DNA from: CAZKRL01 sp964555295
GTDB taxonomy: Bacteria > Bacteroidota > Bacteroidia > Flavobacteriales_D > Sanyastnellaceae
Length of the DNA stretch: 64,000 nt
Assembly (NCBI GenBank): GCA_964555295.1
Contig: CAZKRL010000005.1
Span: 47,971-111,970 of the forward strand
Reading direction: 5' to 3'
Positions 35,022-44,014 of the stretch are shown one piece after another. Below the pieces are notes generated by a model, which saw only the letters and a list, made by a program, of their open reading frames with translations, was not told the origin of the DNA and made no database searches. The first letter of the stretch is position 1, and every line of letters starts with the position of its first letter. A program made the position numbers and the translations under genes.

Positions 35022-38000
35022 TTATTCTTTGATCAAAGTCTTGGTTGTGCCAAGGCCATTTTGACTAAAACGTATCCAATAGGTTCCGGTTGCTAAAGCA
35101 TTCAGGTCCATCTTGAAACCTGCTTGAGTTGCGCTAGGGGTAATCAATTGTGTATCGATCAATCGACCGTCGATACCAATAATCTCGATTGTCGCAATTT
35201 GATTTGGTTTAGCGTTTCCGGTGTATACAATGATTCCATCATTGGTAGGATTGGGATAGAAGGAGAAATCAAATTCTAAGCCGTTCACTGCGCCGAAGTT
35301 TTGAGCGTTATTATCGTTGTACCAGCACGAGCCATCATCATTGGTAGCAGCAGGATTATAATTTACGGCAGCTACATCTGTGCAACCAGAAATTTCTCCA
35401 CAGATACTATTGATTGACCAACTATCTGTTGCTGTGTTGCCGTATAGAAGACCGCCAGTCATATTCGGAATATTGCTCCCTACAATTTGATAGTATCCAC
35501 CATTCCAGCCGTCTCCCCATGAATCGTTCATCACAAAATCATAACAGCCGTCGGGTATGCAAATTGCTGTTGTTGTGGGGGTCCAGGATGTGTATCCACC
35601 GCCGGAAGTTACTGCATTGCCGTAGCTATCATTAAGTGACCAGCTTATTTCAGAACCAAAGTTCATTGGATTAATGATCAGATAAATAAAATTACCATCG
35701 CAGGAATTAGAATAGTAGCAACTACCGTCGTCGATGGTAGCTGTTGGGTTGTAATTGTCTGCGTTGATATCAGTACAGCCATAGGTAGCGATGGTACATC
35801 CCTCTGAATTGATTCCAAATGCAGATACGCCGTATGATAATCCATTATCAAGTGTCATCATAACGCCCGTTGAATCCCATTGAATGTTGAGAGAAGTGCC
35901 ATTCCAACCATCACCGAAGCCGTCGTACATATTGACGGTGTAACATCCATTGGGCAAACAGCCGTATTGCGTTGCTCCACCGTAGCCGTAAGCCATTACA
36001 AGTCCGGATTCACTGATAACTTCATAGGAACATTCTGATATAAATGGACCTTCTGTTAAGGTGAGGGAAACCAGGTTGTCCTGGCAGCTGCTGGCGTATA
36101 CGCAAGAGCCGTCATCTGATGAGGCACTGGAATTATAATTGAGAGCCACGGGATCCGTGCAACCTGGGGCTGGATATTGACATGAGCCGTCATTTATTTG
36201 AGCTTCAGCATTGTAGTTGATAGCATTGAAATCGGTACAGCCGGTAATCGGTCCGCATGTGCCGTCAATACTGAACGGAAGATCCAAACTTTCAAGGCCA
36301 TCCGCAAGTCCGGTGTGAATGATTTCGACGCCATTCACATGGATCCAAAAATAACCGTTGTACCATCCGAATGGACCGGTGTTATTGCTCAAATGCGCAG
36401 TATAGCATATGCCGGGTTGAAGGCATAGCTGAGTATTTAGAATAGCCACATTATTGAGTTCAGGCGCAGTATATATCGTGTTGCCATCTGGGTCACTTAA
36501 GCTGAGTTCTACCTGATTTCCATTGCTGAAGGTACATATGTACATCGGTGCTACAACACTGCCTTCACCATTACAGAATTGACAAGAGCCGTCGTCGGAA
36601 TTGGCCTGAATATCGAAGTTCAGTGCACTGGCATCGGTACAACCCGTGAGAAGACATGTTCCGTCGTCAAGCAGGGCTGTAGGATCGAAATTATCCGCAG
36701 CAGGATTCATGCAACCGCTCGGAATATTGATAGAACAACTGTCTTGTGTCGGATTGAACAATGCATAGTACGAATTACCTGTTGAGAAAGTATATGTACT
36801 CGAGTAACCATTGGCCGATAGTGTAAGCGATCCACCATTCCATCCATCACCGAATGAATCGAAAAGTGCAACGCTAAGACATTCTCCATTCCAGCATGTA
36901 AAGGAAACTGGAGGAATGCTTCCGGGTTGGAATTGACTTACAATATTCCCGGTGCCATCTGCGATGGCGAATGAACATTCATTTTGAAATGGACCGGGGA
37001 TAAATTGAAGCATCAGTGGGGTACCATTTTCACATGTTGGAGCATAAACGCAGGAGCCATCTTCGTTGTTGGCGTTAGGGTTGTAGTTGTCTGCTGAGGC
37101 ATCCATGCATCCTGATATAGCCGTACATGTGCCATCGATTGAGAAAAATGTTGATTCGTAGAATAGATTGTTATCGAGACTCTCGGTGATGATTTGTGTT
37201 TGACCATTGTTGATCCAGAAATAACCATTGTTCCAGCCGGTACCACCTTGTGAGTTCGACATATTCACCGAGTAGCATTGTCCGGGTGAGAGGCATAAAT
37301 TGTAATATTGAATTACGTTATTGCCTTGATTATTTACACTGATAATTTCATTGCCCGAATCATCCGTGATACTTAAGTTCAGTGCCTGACCGTTGGAAAA
37401 TGTGCAAACGTATAGAAGGCTTGAAGTACTCCCGGGAACGCTGCAGTAGATACAAGATGAATCAGGAATTGAGGCGTTAGAATTGTAATTGAGGGCCACA
37501 GGATCCGTACATCCGGAGAAAACACAAGATCCATCATCATTCGTAGCAGCCGCGTCATAATTCACAGCAGTGGCATTGGTACAACCAAAAACATCACTGC
37601 CGCAAGATGTGCTTAGAGTAAAACTTCCCTCAGATGATGCAAAGCCACCAACACGAATCTTGTAAGTGTATCCGGCAATGGTGCTGAAAGCGAGGGCACT
37701 CTGCAAGGAGCACGCATCGTCATTCGTGCTGATACAAGAGAGTGTGCCACATTCACCCGTAAATACGGCGAGATATGAATCGAAATTGGTTCCGTTACAT
37801 AGGGAGAGTGATACACTTCCGTTTTCGGTGGCTGTGTATGAATACCAAATCTGTCCTCCGGTAGACCCTGTGCCAAGGCATGATTGGCTGCCAGCGCTGA
37901 TATTGTCATTCGGACTTCCGATGGTGCTCAAACTATATGTGTAGCCACATTCAATAGGCAAAGCATCACTGCATGAAGTACCATACGACTGAGCATTGAT

Positions 38001-38051
38001 GTTCAGGATGAATGATGTTAAAAGGGTAAAAGTGAATAAAATGGTTTTCAT
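35022..38051 (-). CDS. T9SS-sorted protein with nine Cys-rich DDGSC repeats and five GWNGG cassettes
   Basis: Starting at the ATG at 38051, which gives the signal peptide MKTILFTFTLLTSFILNINAQ, the protein has 1,009 residues. Residues about 25-150 resemble a PPC-type beta domain (IWYSYTATENGSVSLSLC). Then nine copies of GC[TM]D-x2-A-x-NY[ND]-x6-DDGSC occur, near residues 156, 180, 314, 446, 470, 604, 631, 758 and 888. They alternate with five cassettes of about 100 residues, each holding a GDGWNGG or GWNNGY motif. The last 80 residues (FYPNPTNDGI...) are a T9SS type A sorting domain. It is probably an outer-surface adhesin or structural protein; no catalytic site is seen. Confidence 0.85.
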   Translation of the reverse strand: MKTILFTFTLLTSFILNINAQSYGTSCSDALPIECGYTYSLSTIGSPNDNISAGSQSCLGTGSTGGQIWYSYTATENGSVSLSLCNGTNFDSYLAVFTGECGTLSCISTNDDACSLQSALAFSTIAGYTYKIRVGGFASSEGSFTLSTSCGSDVFGCTNATAVNYDAAATNDDGSCVFSGCTDPVALNYNSNASIPDSSCIYCSVPGSTSSLLYVCTFSNGQALNLSITDDSGNEIISVNNQGNNVIQYYNLCLSPGQCYSVNMSNSQGGTGWNNGYFWINNGQTQIITESLDNNLFYESTFFSIDGTCTAISGCMDASADNYNPNANNEDGSCVYAPTCENGTPLMLQFIPGPFQNECSFAIADGTGNIVSQFQPGSIPPVSFTCWNGECLSVALFDSFGDGWNGGSLTLSANGYSSTYTFSTGNSYYALFNPTQDSCSINIPSGCMNPAADNFDPTALLDDGTCLLTGCTDASALNFDIQANSDDGSCQFCNGEGSVVAPMYICTFSNGNQVELSLSDPDGNTIYTAPELNNVAILNTQLCLQPGICYTAHLSNNTGPFGWYNGYFWIHVNGVEIIHTGLADGLESLDLPFSIDGTCGPITGCTDFNAINYNAEAQINDGSCQYPAPGCTDPVALNYNSSASSDDGSCVYASSCQDNLVSLTLTEGPFISECSYEVISESGLVMAYGYGGATQYGCLPNGCYTVNMYDGFGDGWNGTSLNIQWDSTGVMMTLDNGLSYGVSAFGINSEGCTIATYGCTDINADNYNPTATIDDGSCYYSNSCDGNFIYLIINPMNFGSEISWSLNDSYGNAVTSGGGYTSWTPTTTAICIPDGCYDFVMNDSWGDGWNGGYYQIVGSNIPNMTGGLLYGNTATDSWSINSICGEISGCTDVAAVNYNPAATNDDGSCWYNDNNAQNFGAVNGLEFDFSFYPNPTNDGIIVYTGNAKPNQIATIEIIGIDGRLIDTQLITPSATQAGFKMDLNALATGTYWIRFSQNGLGTTKTLIKE

Positions 38052-38304
38052 CGTATTAGGAATTGACGTAAATGTAAATACAAAACCATTCTGAAGTTGA
38101 TTGGGTTGCTTCATTTCGAAAAATACCAACATTTTACCTCTAAAAGTGTCATGATTTTTTTGCACTCCCCTCAGTTTTTATTGGGAATTGCTATTGGTTC
38201 AGAAATTTTCGTTAGCGTTGTTTTAACATCAGCGTTGTTCAATTGATTTAAGGTTAACGCACGCTTTACATAGTTGAAACTGTTCCCGCGGAGTTTTGCT
38301 TTGA

Positions 38305-38676
38305 ATGAAGAGCAGTGCTAGAAATAAAACGTTTGATGTAAAGCACGCAGAATTTGCGCACTATTGCCGGGCCTTAGCCCATCCTGCACGTTTTGCGATT
38401 CTTGCAGAAATGGTATCCAAAGGCGGGCATATTAAAGGGGAGACAATTGAAATTCCCTCGATGGCTAACGCAACTGTCTTGCAGCACTTGAGAGAACTCA
38501 AGCGATCTGGTATCATTACGGGAAGGATTTTTGGGATACGAAGCGATTTCAAAATAAATCAAAAGGCCTTATCCAAATTCGAGCTTATCTGCCTCGATTT
38601 TTTTGAGGAACATAGAGGCGGTCTTATTTCCAAAGACGAATTAGATGATGTTGTACCAACACCTACCCAATTTTGA
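38305..38676 (+). CDS. ArsR-type winged-helix transcriptional regulator
   Basis: A 123-residue DNA-binding protein. HYCRALAHPARFAILAEM is the ArsR-family helix 1-2 pattern, and ATVLQHLRELKRSGIITGRIFGIRSDFKIN is the recognition helix plus wing. There are no clear metal-binding Cys. The C-terminal 30 residues are acidic. The only neighbours are a divergently placed T9SS gene (253 bp) and the rpoD end, so its target is unknown. Confidence 0.88.
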   Translation: MKSSARNKTFDVKHAEFAHYCRALAHPARFAILAEMVSKGGHIKGETIEIPSMANATVLQHLRELKRSGIITGRIFGIRSDFKINQKALSKFELICLDFFEEHRGGLISKDELDDVVPTPTQF

Positions 38677-38706
38677 AAGGTAGTTTTTTGCTTAATTCGG
38701 CTACGA

Positions 38707-39576
38707 TCAACCGAGGTAGGACTTCAGGATTTTACTTCTGCTTGTATGCTTTAAGCGACGTATGGCTTTCTCTTTGATCTGACGCACACGTTCACGCGTG
38801 AGATCAAAACGCTCGCCGATTTCTTCGAGGGTAAGCGGGTATTCACCATTTAGACCAAAGTACAATCGCACCACATCTGCCTCGCGGCTGGTTAGTGTTT
38901 TGAGAGATCGTTCTATTTCTCTGCGAAGTGATTCATGCAACAGATCCGTATCCGGTGATGGCGTATCATTCGTCTGCAGTACATCGTACATCGTGCTGCT
39001 GCTATCATCACCATCTTTCAACGGGGCATCCATCGATACGTGTCTGCCACTATTGCGCATGGATTGCTTTACTTCATCAAGCGTCATTTCCAATACCTCC
39101 GCCAATTCAGCAGGGGTAGGCTGGCGCTCAAACTCTTGTTCAAGTTTCGCGAAGGCCTTGTTGATTTTGTTGATCGAACCAATCTTATTCAACGGTAGAC
39201 GGACAATTCTTGATTGTTCTGCCAATGCCTGCAGAATAGACTGACGAATCCACCACACCGCATAAGAGATAAATTTGAATCCGCGGGTTTCATCGAAACG
39301 CTGAGCCGCCTTTATCAATCCGAGATTACCTTCATTGATCAAATCGGGGAGACTCAATCCTTGGTTCTGATATTGTTTTGAAACCGAAACCACAAATCGC
39401 AAATTGGCTTTAGTTAGTTTTTCAAGCGCGGTTTGATCACCGGCCTTGATGCGTTTCGCCAATTCCACTTCTTCCTCCGCAGAGATCAAATCTACACGTC
39501 CAATCTCCTGGAGATACTTGTCCAGCGAAGCTGTCTCCCTGTTGGTAACCTGCTTGGTAATTTTAAGCTGCCTCAT
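38707..39576 (-). CDS. rpoD: Primary sigma factor (sigma-70, RpoD/SigA)
   Basis: A 289-residue sigma factor. Region 1.2 (DKYLQEIGRVDLISAEEEVELAKRI), region 2 (LRFVVSVSKQYQNQGLSLPDLINEGNLGLIKAAQRFD, YAVWWIRQSILQALAEQ), region 3 and region 4 (LTLEEIGERFDLTRERVRQIKEKAIRRLK) are intact. Region 1.1 is missing, the usual state of the Bacteroidota housekeeping sigma, which reads TTTG/TAnnTTTG promoters. It lies 51 bp after pnp in the order rpsO-pnp-rpoD and may be partly co-transcribed. Confidence 0.95.
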   Translation of the reverse strand: MRQLKITKQVTNRETASLDKYLQEIGRVDLISAEEEVELAKRIKAGDQTALEKLTKANLRFVVSVSKQYQNQGLSLPDLINEGNLGLIKAAQRFDETRGFKFISYAVWWIRQSILQALAEQSRIVRLPLNKIGSINKINKAFAKLEQEFERQPTPAELAEVLEMTLDEVKQSMRNSGRHVSMDAPLKDGDDSSSTMYDVLQTNDTPSPDTDLLHESLRREIERSLKTLTSREADVVRLYFGLNGEYPLTLEEIGERFDLTRERVRQIKEKAIRRLKHTSRSKILKSYLG

Positions 39577-39627
39577 GTATTGATGTCAGTTTTAAAAATG
39601 AAGTTCGAATATTATCTCAATGCAAGC

Positions 39628-41784
39628 TTAAACGCTCGCGGGCTCCTCAGGTTTCGGTAACAATACCTTGCGAGAAAGTTTGTATTTGCCATTCTTAGGA
39701 TCCTTGCCAATGACTTTTACTTTCACCTTATCACCCTCTTTCAGTGCGTCGCGAACATTCTCAAGACGACGCCACTCAATTTCACTTATATGAAGCAGGG
39801 CGTCTTGTTTCGGCAATATCTCTACGAAAGCACCAAAGGCCTGAATATTTTTCACCACACCATCATATACTTCACCTACTTCAATTTGTGGAGGGAAAAC
39901 AATGCTCTTCACTTTGCGCAAAGCAGCATCAAGGTTGTCGCGATTTGCCGATGCAATCTCCACCACACCTTTGTTGTCAACTTCAGTGATTGTTATGACA
40001 GTATTCGTAGTTTTTTGAATCTCTTGGATGATTTTTCCGCCGGGACCAATCACAGCACCAATGGTGTCAGAAGGAATTTCAATGCTTACGATGCGCGGTG
40101 CATGTGGCTTGTAATCTTCACGGGGCTTGTCCAATGTTTTTACTATTTCTCCAAGGATATGCAATCTGCCTTGTCTCGCTTGCTCAAGTGCGTTTCGCAC
40201 CATGTCCATGCTAAGGCCCTTGATTTTAATGTCCATCTGACAAGCCGTAATACCCTTGGATGTACCGGTAACCTTGAAGTCCATGTCGCCGAGGTGATCT
40301 TCATCTCCAAGAATATCAGATAGTATTTGATATTTCGAATTATCGGCGTTGGTGATAAGTCCCATTGCAATTCCTGAGACAGGAGCAGAAATCTGAACTC
40401 CGCCATCCATCAATGCGAGCGTTCCTGCGCAAACTGTTGCCATGGATGAGGATCCGTTAGACTCCAGAATATCAGACACAACGCGAATAGCGTATGGACA
40501 TTCCTCACGGGTTGGCAGAACGGGCTTGAGAGCTCTCAAGGCAAGATTGCCGTGGCCAATTTCTCTGCGGCTTGTAGAACGGATTGGGCGTGCCTCTCCG
40601 GTGCTGAACGGTGGGAAATTGTAATGCAAAAGGAATCGGTCCTCCCTGGGTTTTACGGCGCTGTCTACGGTCTGTTCATCGAGTTTTGTTCCCAATGTTA
40701 GCGTAGTTAGCGATTGCGTTTCACCTCGGGTGAAAATCGCTGAGCCATGTGTTCCTGGCAAGTAATCTACTTCACACCAGATGGGACGAATATCCTTCGT
40801 GCCACGGCCATCGAGACGAATACCTTCTTCAAGAATCATGTTGCGCATTGCATCCTTGAGGCAGTCATGATGGTATTTGTGAAGCAAAAATTTCAACGCA
40901 TCCTTTTCTTCATCGGTGTAACGGGCTACAAACTCTTCTTCGATTTGTTTGAAGGTCTCACCGCGACTGTGTTTATCTGTAGGAGTTTTAGCAGCATTGT
41001 AATATTTGTCATAACACTCTTTCCAGATCAATGCCTTCAGTTCTTCGTCTTTTTGCTCGTGATCGTAAGAGCGTTTCGGACTGGATTTGGCAACTGCTGC
41101 TGCGAGTTCAGACTGAGCACGGCACTGCTTGCGAATGGCATCGTGCGCGCATTCCAAAGCGGCAATCATTTCAGCTTCAGAAACTTCTTTCATCTCGCCT
41201 TCCACCATCACGATGCTATCTTCTGATCCGGCAACCATCAGCTCTAAGTCGGCATGTTCTAGCTGACTCCAGGTAGGATTGATGAATAACTGTCCGTTGA
41301 TACGGGCTACACGAACTTCACTGATAGGTCCGTTGAATGGTATGTCTGAAACGGCAAGTGCAGCAGAAGCAGCGAGACCAGCAAGACTGTCTGACATATT
41401 CTCCTGATCTGCGGAAATCAGATTGACAACCACTTGCACTTCTGCGTGGAAATCATCAGGAAACATGGGACGCAAAGCGCGGTCAATTAAGCGAGCTACA
41501 AGAATTTCGTCGTCATAAGGTCTTGCCTCACGTTTGAAATATCCACCGGGAAAACGTCCGGCGGCTGCATATTTTTCACGGTATTCAACGGTTAGAGGGA
41601 GAAAGTCTACTCCGTCTTTGGCGTCGTGGTTGGCAACTACAGCAGCCAACAGCATTGTATCACCCTGTCTAACAACCACCGAACCATGCGCTTGCTTAGC
41701 GAGCTTTCCTGTTTCGATGGTGATATGCCTGCCGTCTGCAGACTCTATCGTTTTTGTAACTAGTTCGTAATTCATAGAATTCAT
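39628..41784 (-). CDS. pnp: Polynucleotide phosphorylase
   Basis: A 718-residue 3'-5' phosphorolytic exoribonuclease of mRNA decay. Two RNase PH domains are present (GRFPGGYFKREARPYDDEILVARLIDRALRPMFP; GRGTKDIRPIWCEVDYLPGTHGSAIFTRGETQSL). They are followed by a KH domain (about residues 555-615, IGAVIGPGGKIIQEIQ) and an S1 domain (about 625-695, VYDGVVKNIQAFGAFVEI). The conserved rpsO-pnp order is kept with a 70-bp spacer holding a hairpin. The N-terminus has a second in-frame Met three codons in. Confidence 0.96.
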   Translation of the reverse strand: MNSMNYELVTKTIESADGRHITIETGKLAKQAHGSVVVRQGDTMLLAAVVANHDAKDGVDFLPLTVEYREKYAAAGRFPGGYFKREARPYDDEILVARLIDRALRPMFPDDFHAEVQVVVNLISADQENMSDSLAGLAASAALAVSDIPFNGPISEVRVARINGQLFINPTWSQLEHADLELMVAGSEDSIVMVEGEMKEVSEAEMIAALECAHDAIRKQCRAQSELAAAVAKSSPKRSYDHEQKDEELKALIWKECYDKYYNAAKTPTDKHSRGETFKQIEEEFVARYTDEEKDALKFLLHKYHHDCLKDAMRNMILEEGIRLDGRGTKDIRPIWCEVDYLPGTHGSAIFTRGETQSLTTLTLGTKLDEQTVDSAVKPREDRFLLHYNFPPFSTGEARPIRSTSRREIGHGNLALRALKPVLPTREECPYAIRVVSDILESNGSSSMATVCAGTLALMDGGVQISAPVSGIAMGLITNADNSKYQILSDILGDEDHLGDMDFKVTGTSKGITACQMDIKIKGLSMDMVRNALEQARQGRLHILGEIVKTLDKPREDYKPHAPRIVSIEIPSDTIGAVIGPGGKIIQEIQKTTNTVITITEVDNKGVVEIASANRDNLDAALRKVKSIVFPPQIEVGEVYDGVVKNIQAFGAFVEILPKQDALLHISEIEWRRLENVRDALKEGDKVKVKVIGKDPKNGKYKLSRKVLLPKPEEPASV

Positions 41785-41804
41785 TTATTTAACCAAAACA
41801 CGAA

Positions 41805-41826
41805 AAGGCAATGAATGTATTGCCTT
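41805..41826 (-). terminator. rpsO-pnp intercistronic hairpin (attenuator or processing site)
   Basis: On the minus strand AAGGCAAT pairs with ATTGCCTT (8 bp, 6-nt loop) and is followed by TTCGTGTTTT, 28 bp after the rpsO stop and 20 bp before pnp. It could be a partial terminator or a processing or stabilising stem. Confidence 0.5.
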
Positions 41827-41854
41827 CGCGGTAGGTATTGTAATTGGCCGGCTA

Positions 41855-42124
41855 TTATTTGCGCAGGTCAAGTTCCTTAACGATAGCGCGGTAGCGGTTG
41901 ATGTCAGTTCTGTGCAAGTAATCCAGCAAACTGCGGCGCTTACCGACCAGGCGGATAAGACTGCGTTGAGTTCCGAAATCCTTCTTGTTCACCTTGAGGT
42001 GCTCGGTCAGGTGGTTAATTCTGAATGAGAACAGAGCAATCTGTCCTTCTGCACTGCCGGTATCTTTCTCAGATTTACCGTGCTTTTTGAAGATTTCCTT
42101 CTTCTTGGTGGGGTCGAGGTACAT
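41855..42124 (-). CDS. rpsO: 30S ribosomal protein S15
   Basis: An 89-residue small-subunit protein that binds 16S rRNA three-way junction. Hallmarks are GSAEGQIALFSFRINHLTEHLK, then KDFGTQRSLIRLVGKRRSLLDYLHRTD and the C-terminal DINRYRAIVKELDLRK. It is the first gene of rpsO-pnp. Its leader contains a nested hairpin close to the start, a possible autoregulatory site, since S15 represses its own mRNA in several bacteria. Confidence 0.97.
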   Translation of the reverse strand: MYLDPTKKKEIFKKHGKSEKDTGSAEGQIALFSFRINHLTEHLKVNKKDFGTQRSLIRLVGKRRSLLDYLHRTDINRYRAIVKELDLRK

Positions 42125-42158
42125 TCAAATACTTTATTTAGTGATTATTATGTTTTCC

Positions 42159-42187
42159 TCCGGAGCATCGCACTTGAGCGGTCCGAA
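42159..42187 (-). promoter_or_regulatory. Structured rpsO leader (possible S15 autoregulatory element)
   Basis: On the minus strand TTCGGA (42187-42182) pairs with TCCGGA (42164-42159). Inside, CGC pairs with GCG (42180-42178 with 42171-42169) around a 6-nt loop. The element ends 34 nt before the rpsO ATG and starts near the predicted transcription start. Confidence 0.4.
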
Positions 42188-42195
42188 ATGGGGCG

Positions 42196-42203
42196 CGAAT
42201 ATA
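42196..42203 (-). promoter_or_regulatory. -7 promoter box (TAnnTTCG type) for rpsO-pnp
   Basis: Minus strand TATATTCG, about 71 nt upstream of the rpsO ATG, leaving a leader of about 65 nt that contains the hairpin at 42159-42187. Confidence 0.45.
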
Positions 42204-42278
42204 CATCGCATCAATGGGTTTGCACCAACTTTTTCTCTCACTGTTTGAATTTCTTCGAATTGAAGGCGAAACAGAAGC

Positions 42279-42286
42279 TACTTTCG
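42279..42286 (+). promoter_or_regulatory. Possible -7 box (TAnnTTCG type) for the FKBP pair
   Basis: TACTTTCG ends 6 nt before the ATG at 42293; a TTG lies 16 nt upstream. Match is to the TAnnTTCG variant seen at other genes here. Confidence 0.33.
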
Positions 42287-42292
42287 CGCCCT

Positions 42293-42964
42293 ATGAAAAT
42301 GAAACTCACACTTGTAAATCTTTTCACAATTGCGATGGTAGCGTCCATTTGTGCGCAAGGTCCAGTGCTCAAAAATGAGAACGATAGTCTCAGTTATTTT
42401 ATCGGTGCAAGCATTGGCGAGAGTCTAAAGCAGAGCAATTTGAATGCTTTGAACCTCGAATTACTTGGCTTGGGTTTGAGGGATCAGATGAACGGTGTAT
42501 GCAAGAATAATCAGGAAGAGATTCAAATGTTCATACAGGGTGTATTGATGAGAAAGGAGGCAGAGAATAGCAAGGTAGCAATCAAGGTAGGTGAAGACTT
42601 TCTGGCTGCCAATGAAAAGCGCCCGGGTGTGGTTAAGACCGCGAGTGGACTTCAGTATGAGGTGATGAAAATGGGTACTGGTGAAAAGCCGAAAGCCGAA
42701 GATAACGTGACCGTTCATTATCATGGAACCTTGATTGACGGAACCGTTTTTGATAGTTCTGTCGAACGTGGTGAACCGGCAAGTTTCGGTTTGAATCAGG
42801 TAATACCCGGATGGACCGAAGGAGTCCAGCTAATGAACCCTGGCAGCAAGTATAAATTTTACATCCCATACAGCCTGGCCTATGGAGAGCAAGGTGCTGG
42901 TGGAATCATCAAGCCCTATAGTACACTTATTTTCGAAGTAGAACTTATCAGTATCAACAAATAA
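42293..42964 (+). CDS. Secreted FKBP-type peptidyl-prolyl isomerase (paralogue 2)
   Basis: A 223-residue protein with a signal peptide (MKMKLTLVNLFTIAMVASICAQ), the FKBP N-terminal domain (NDSLSYFIGASIGESL) and a full FKBP domain. That domain has VTVHYHGTLIDGTVFDSS, FGLNQVIPGWTEGVQLM and FYIPYSLAYGEQGAGG. Its core is almost identical to paralogue 1 at 32682-33356. The ATG at 42293 is chosen over upstream codons because the signal peptide starts there. A second FKBP gene follows after 14 bp. Confidence 0.93.
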   Translation: MKMKLTLVNLFTIAMVASICAQGPVLKNENDSLSYFIGASIGESLKQSNLNALNLELLGLGLRDQMNGVCKNNQEEIQMFIQGVLMRKEAENSKVAIKVGEDFLAANEKRPGVVKTASGLQYEVMKMGTGEKPKAEDNVTVHYHGTLIDGTVFDSSVERGEPASFGLNQVIPGWTEGVQLMNPGSKYKFYIPYSLAYGEQGAGGIIKPYSTLIFEVELISINK

Positions 42965-42978
42965 TAAAAAGCCCTCAA

Positions 42979-43695
42979 ATGAATCCAAGAATTTTATTGC
43001 TCCCCGGTGTGGCGCTAGGTACGTTTTTCAGTAGTTGTCAATCCGGCGATGCAAAAGCAGATTTGAAAAGTGAAATTGATAGTCTCTCATATTGTATCGG
43101 TATTAACCTCGGTGAGGCCTTTACCAAAGGTGATTTGCCAAAGCTGAATTTGGAGATTATGAAGACGGCAATGCGTCATGTATTGGATAGCTCAGACAAT
43201 CAACAGATAGAGTCAATGGAAGCGGAGGCTTTTATACAGGAGTTCTTGAGTCAACGTCAGGCGAAAATGTCGACAGAAATGAAACTTGAAGGAGAGAAGT
43301 TTCTTGCAGAGAACAAGTCAAAGGAAGGAGTTGTTACAACTGCCAGTGGATTACAATACAAGGTGCTACAGGAGGGTACGGGGCCGAAACCGAAATTGAA
43401 TCATAAGGTCAAAGTGCATTATCATGGCACTTTAATTGATAGCACAGTTTTCGATAGTTCAATCGATCGTGGTCAGCCCACAGAGTTTCAGGTTGATCAG
43501 GTTATTCCAGGTTGGAGTGAGGCACTGCAGTTGATGAGTGTGGGTGGCAAATACATGCTATATATACCGCAGGAGTTGGCATATGGTGAGCAGGGTGCTG
43601 GACGCGATATTCCTCCTTACAGTACGATTATTTTCGAGGTGGAATTGTTGGGTATCGATTCAACGGGCAAGGAAGAAACACCTGAGGCGAAATAG
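42979..43695 (+). CDS. FKBP-type peptidyl-prolyl isomerase lipoprotein (paralogue 3)
   Basis: A 238-residue protein with the same layout as its neighbour but a lipoprotein-like N-terminus: GVALGTFFSSCQSGD places a Cys at about residue 20. The FKBP N-terminal domain carries DSLSYCIGINLGEAF. The isomerase domain has VKVHYHGTLIDSTVFDSS, QVDQVIPGWSEALQLM and LYIPQELAYGEQGAGRDIPPYSTIIFEVEL. It is more diverged than paralogues 1 and 2. A 14-bp gap and a shared strand point to one mRNA with paralogue 2. Confidence 0.92.
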   Translation: MNPRILLLPGVALGTFFSSCQSGDAKADLKSEIDSLSYCIGINLGEAFTKGDLPKLNLEIMKTAMRHVLDSSDNQQIESMEAEAFIQEFLSQRQAKMSTEMKLEGEKFLAENKSKEGVVTTASGLQYKVLQEGTGPKPKLNHKVKVHYHGTLIDSTVFDSSIDRGQPTEFQVDQVIPGWSEALQLMSVGGKYMLYIPQELAYGEQGAGRDIPPYSTIIFEVELLGIDSTGKEETPEAK

Positions 43696-43804
43696 GAGGG
43701 CTGTCCGCTCGATTTTTATTGTCAAGAGATTCCTCAGAAGAATCATCTTACACTCAATTTTGAATTCCACTACTTCTTATTTTCTGATCTTTCATAATTC
43801 CGTT

Positions 43805-43828
43805 AGGGGCAAATCGTTGGCCCCTTTA
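43805..43828 (+). terminator. Possible terminator of the FKBP pair
   Basis: AGGGGC pairs with GCCCCT around a 9-nt loop, followed by only a short TTTA; weak T tract, 110 bp after the stop. Confidence 0.4.
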
Positions 43829-44014
43829 TGGCGCTAATTTCATTCTATAAGGTTCGTTTAAGTGGTTGATTCAGTTTGAATGTATACAGATTAAGTTGTC
43901 ATTCGGGGTAGGTGGGTTTAGCACCTATGAAGATCAATGCAAGGGAGGTTTGATGGAATGATCGCCTGACCTTTCACGAGTATTTATTTTCAGTTAATGT
44001 ATCTGTTAAGGGTC

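Noticed and set aside
35022..38051. Repetitive stretch checked as a CRISPR-like array or minisatellite
   Set aside because: The repetition is at protein level (GCTD...DDGSC modules) with diverged DNA and unequal spacing; no constant repeat and spacer pattern.
40143..41226. Several open frames on both strands inside pnp
   Set aside because: All lie within the intact PNPase gene; no independent start signals or domains.
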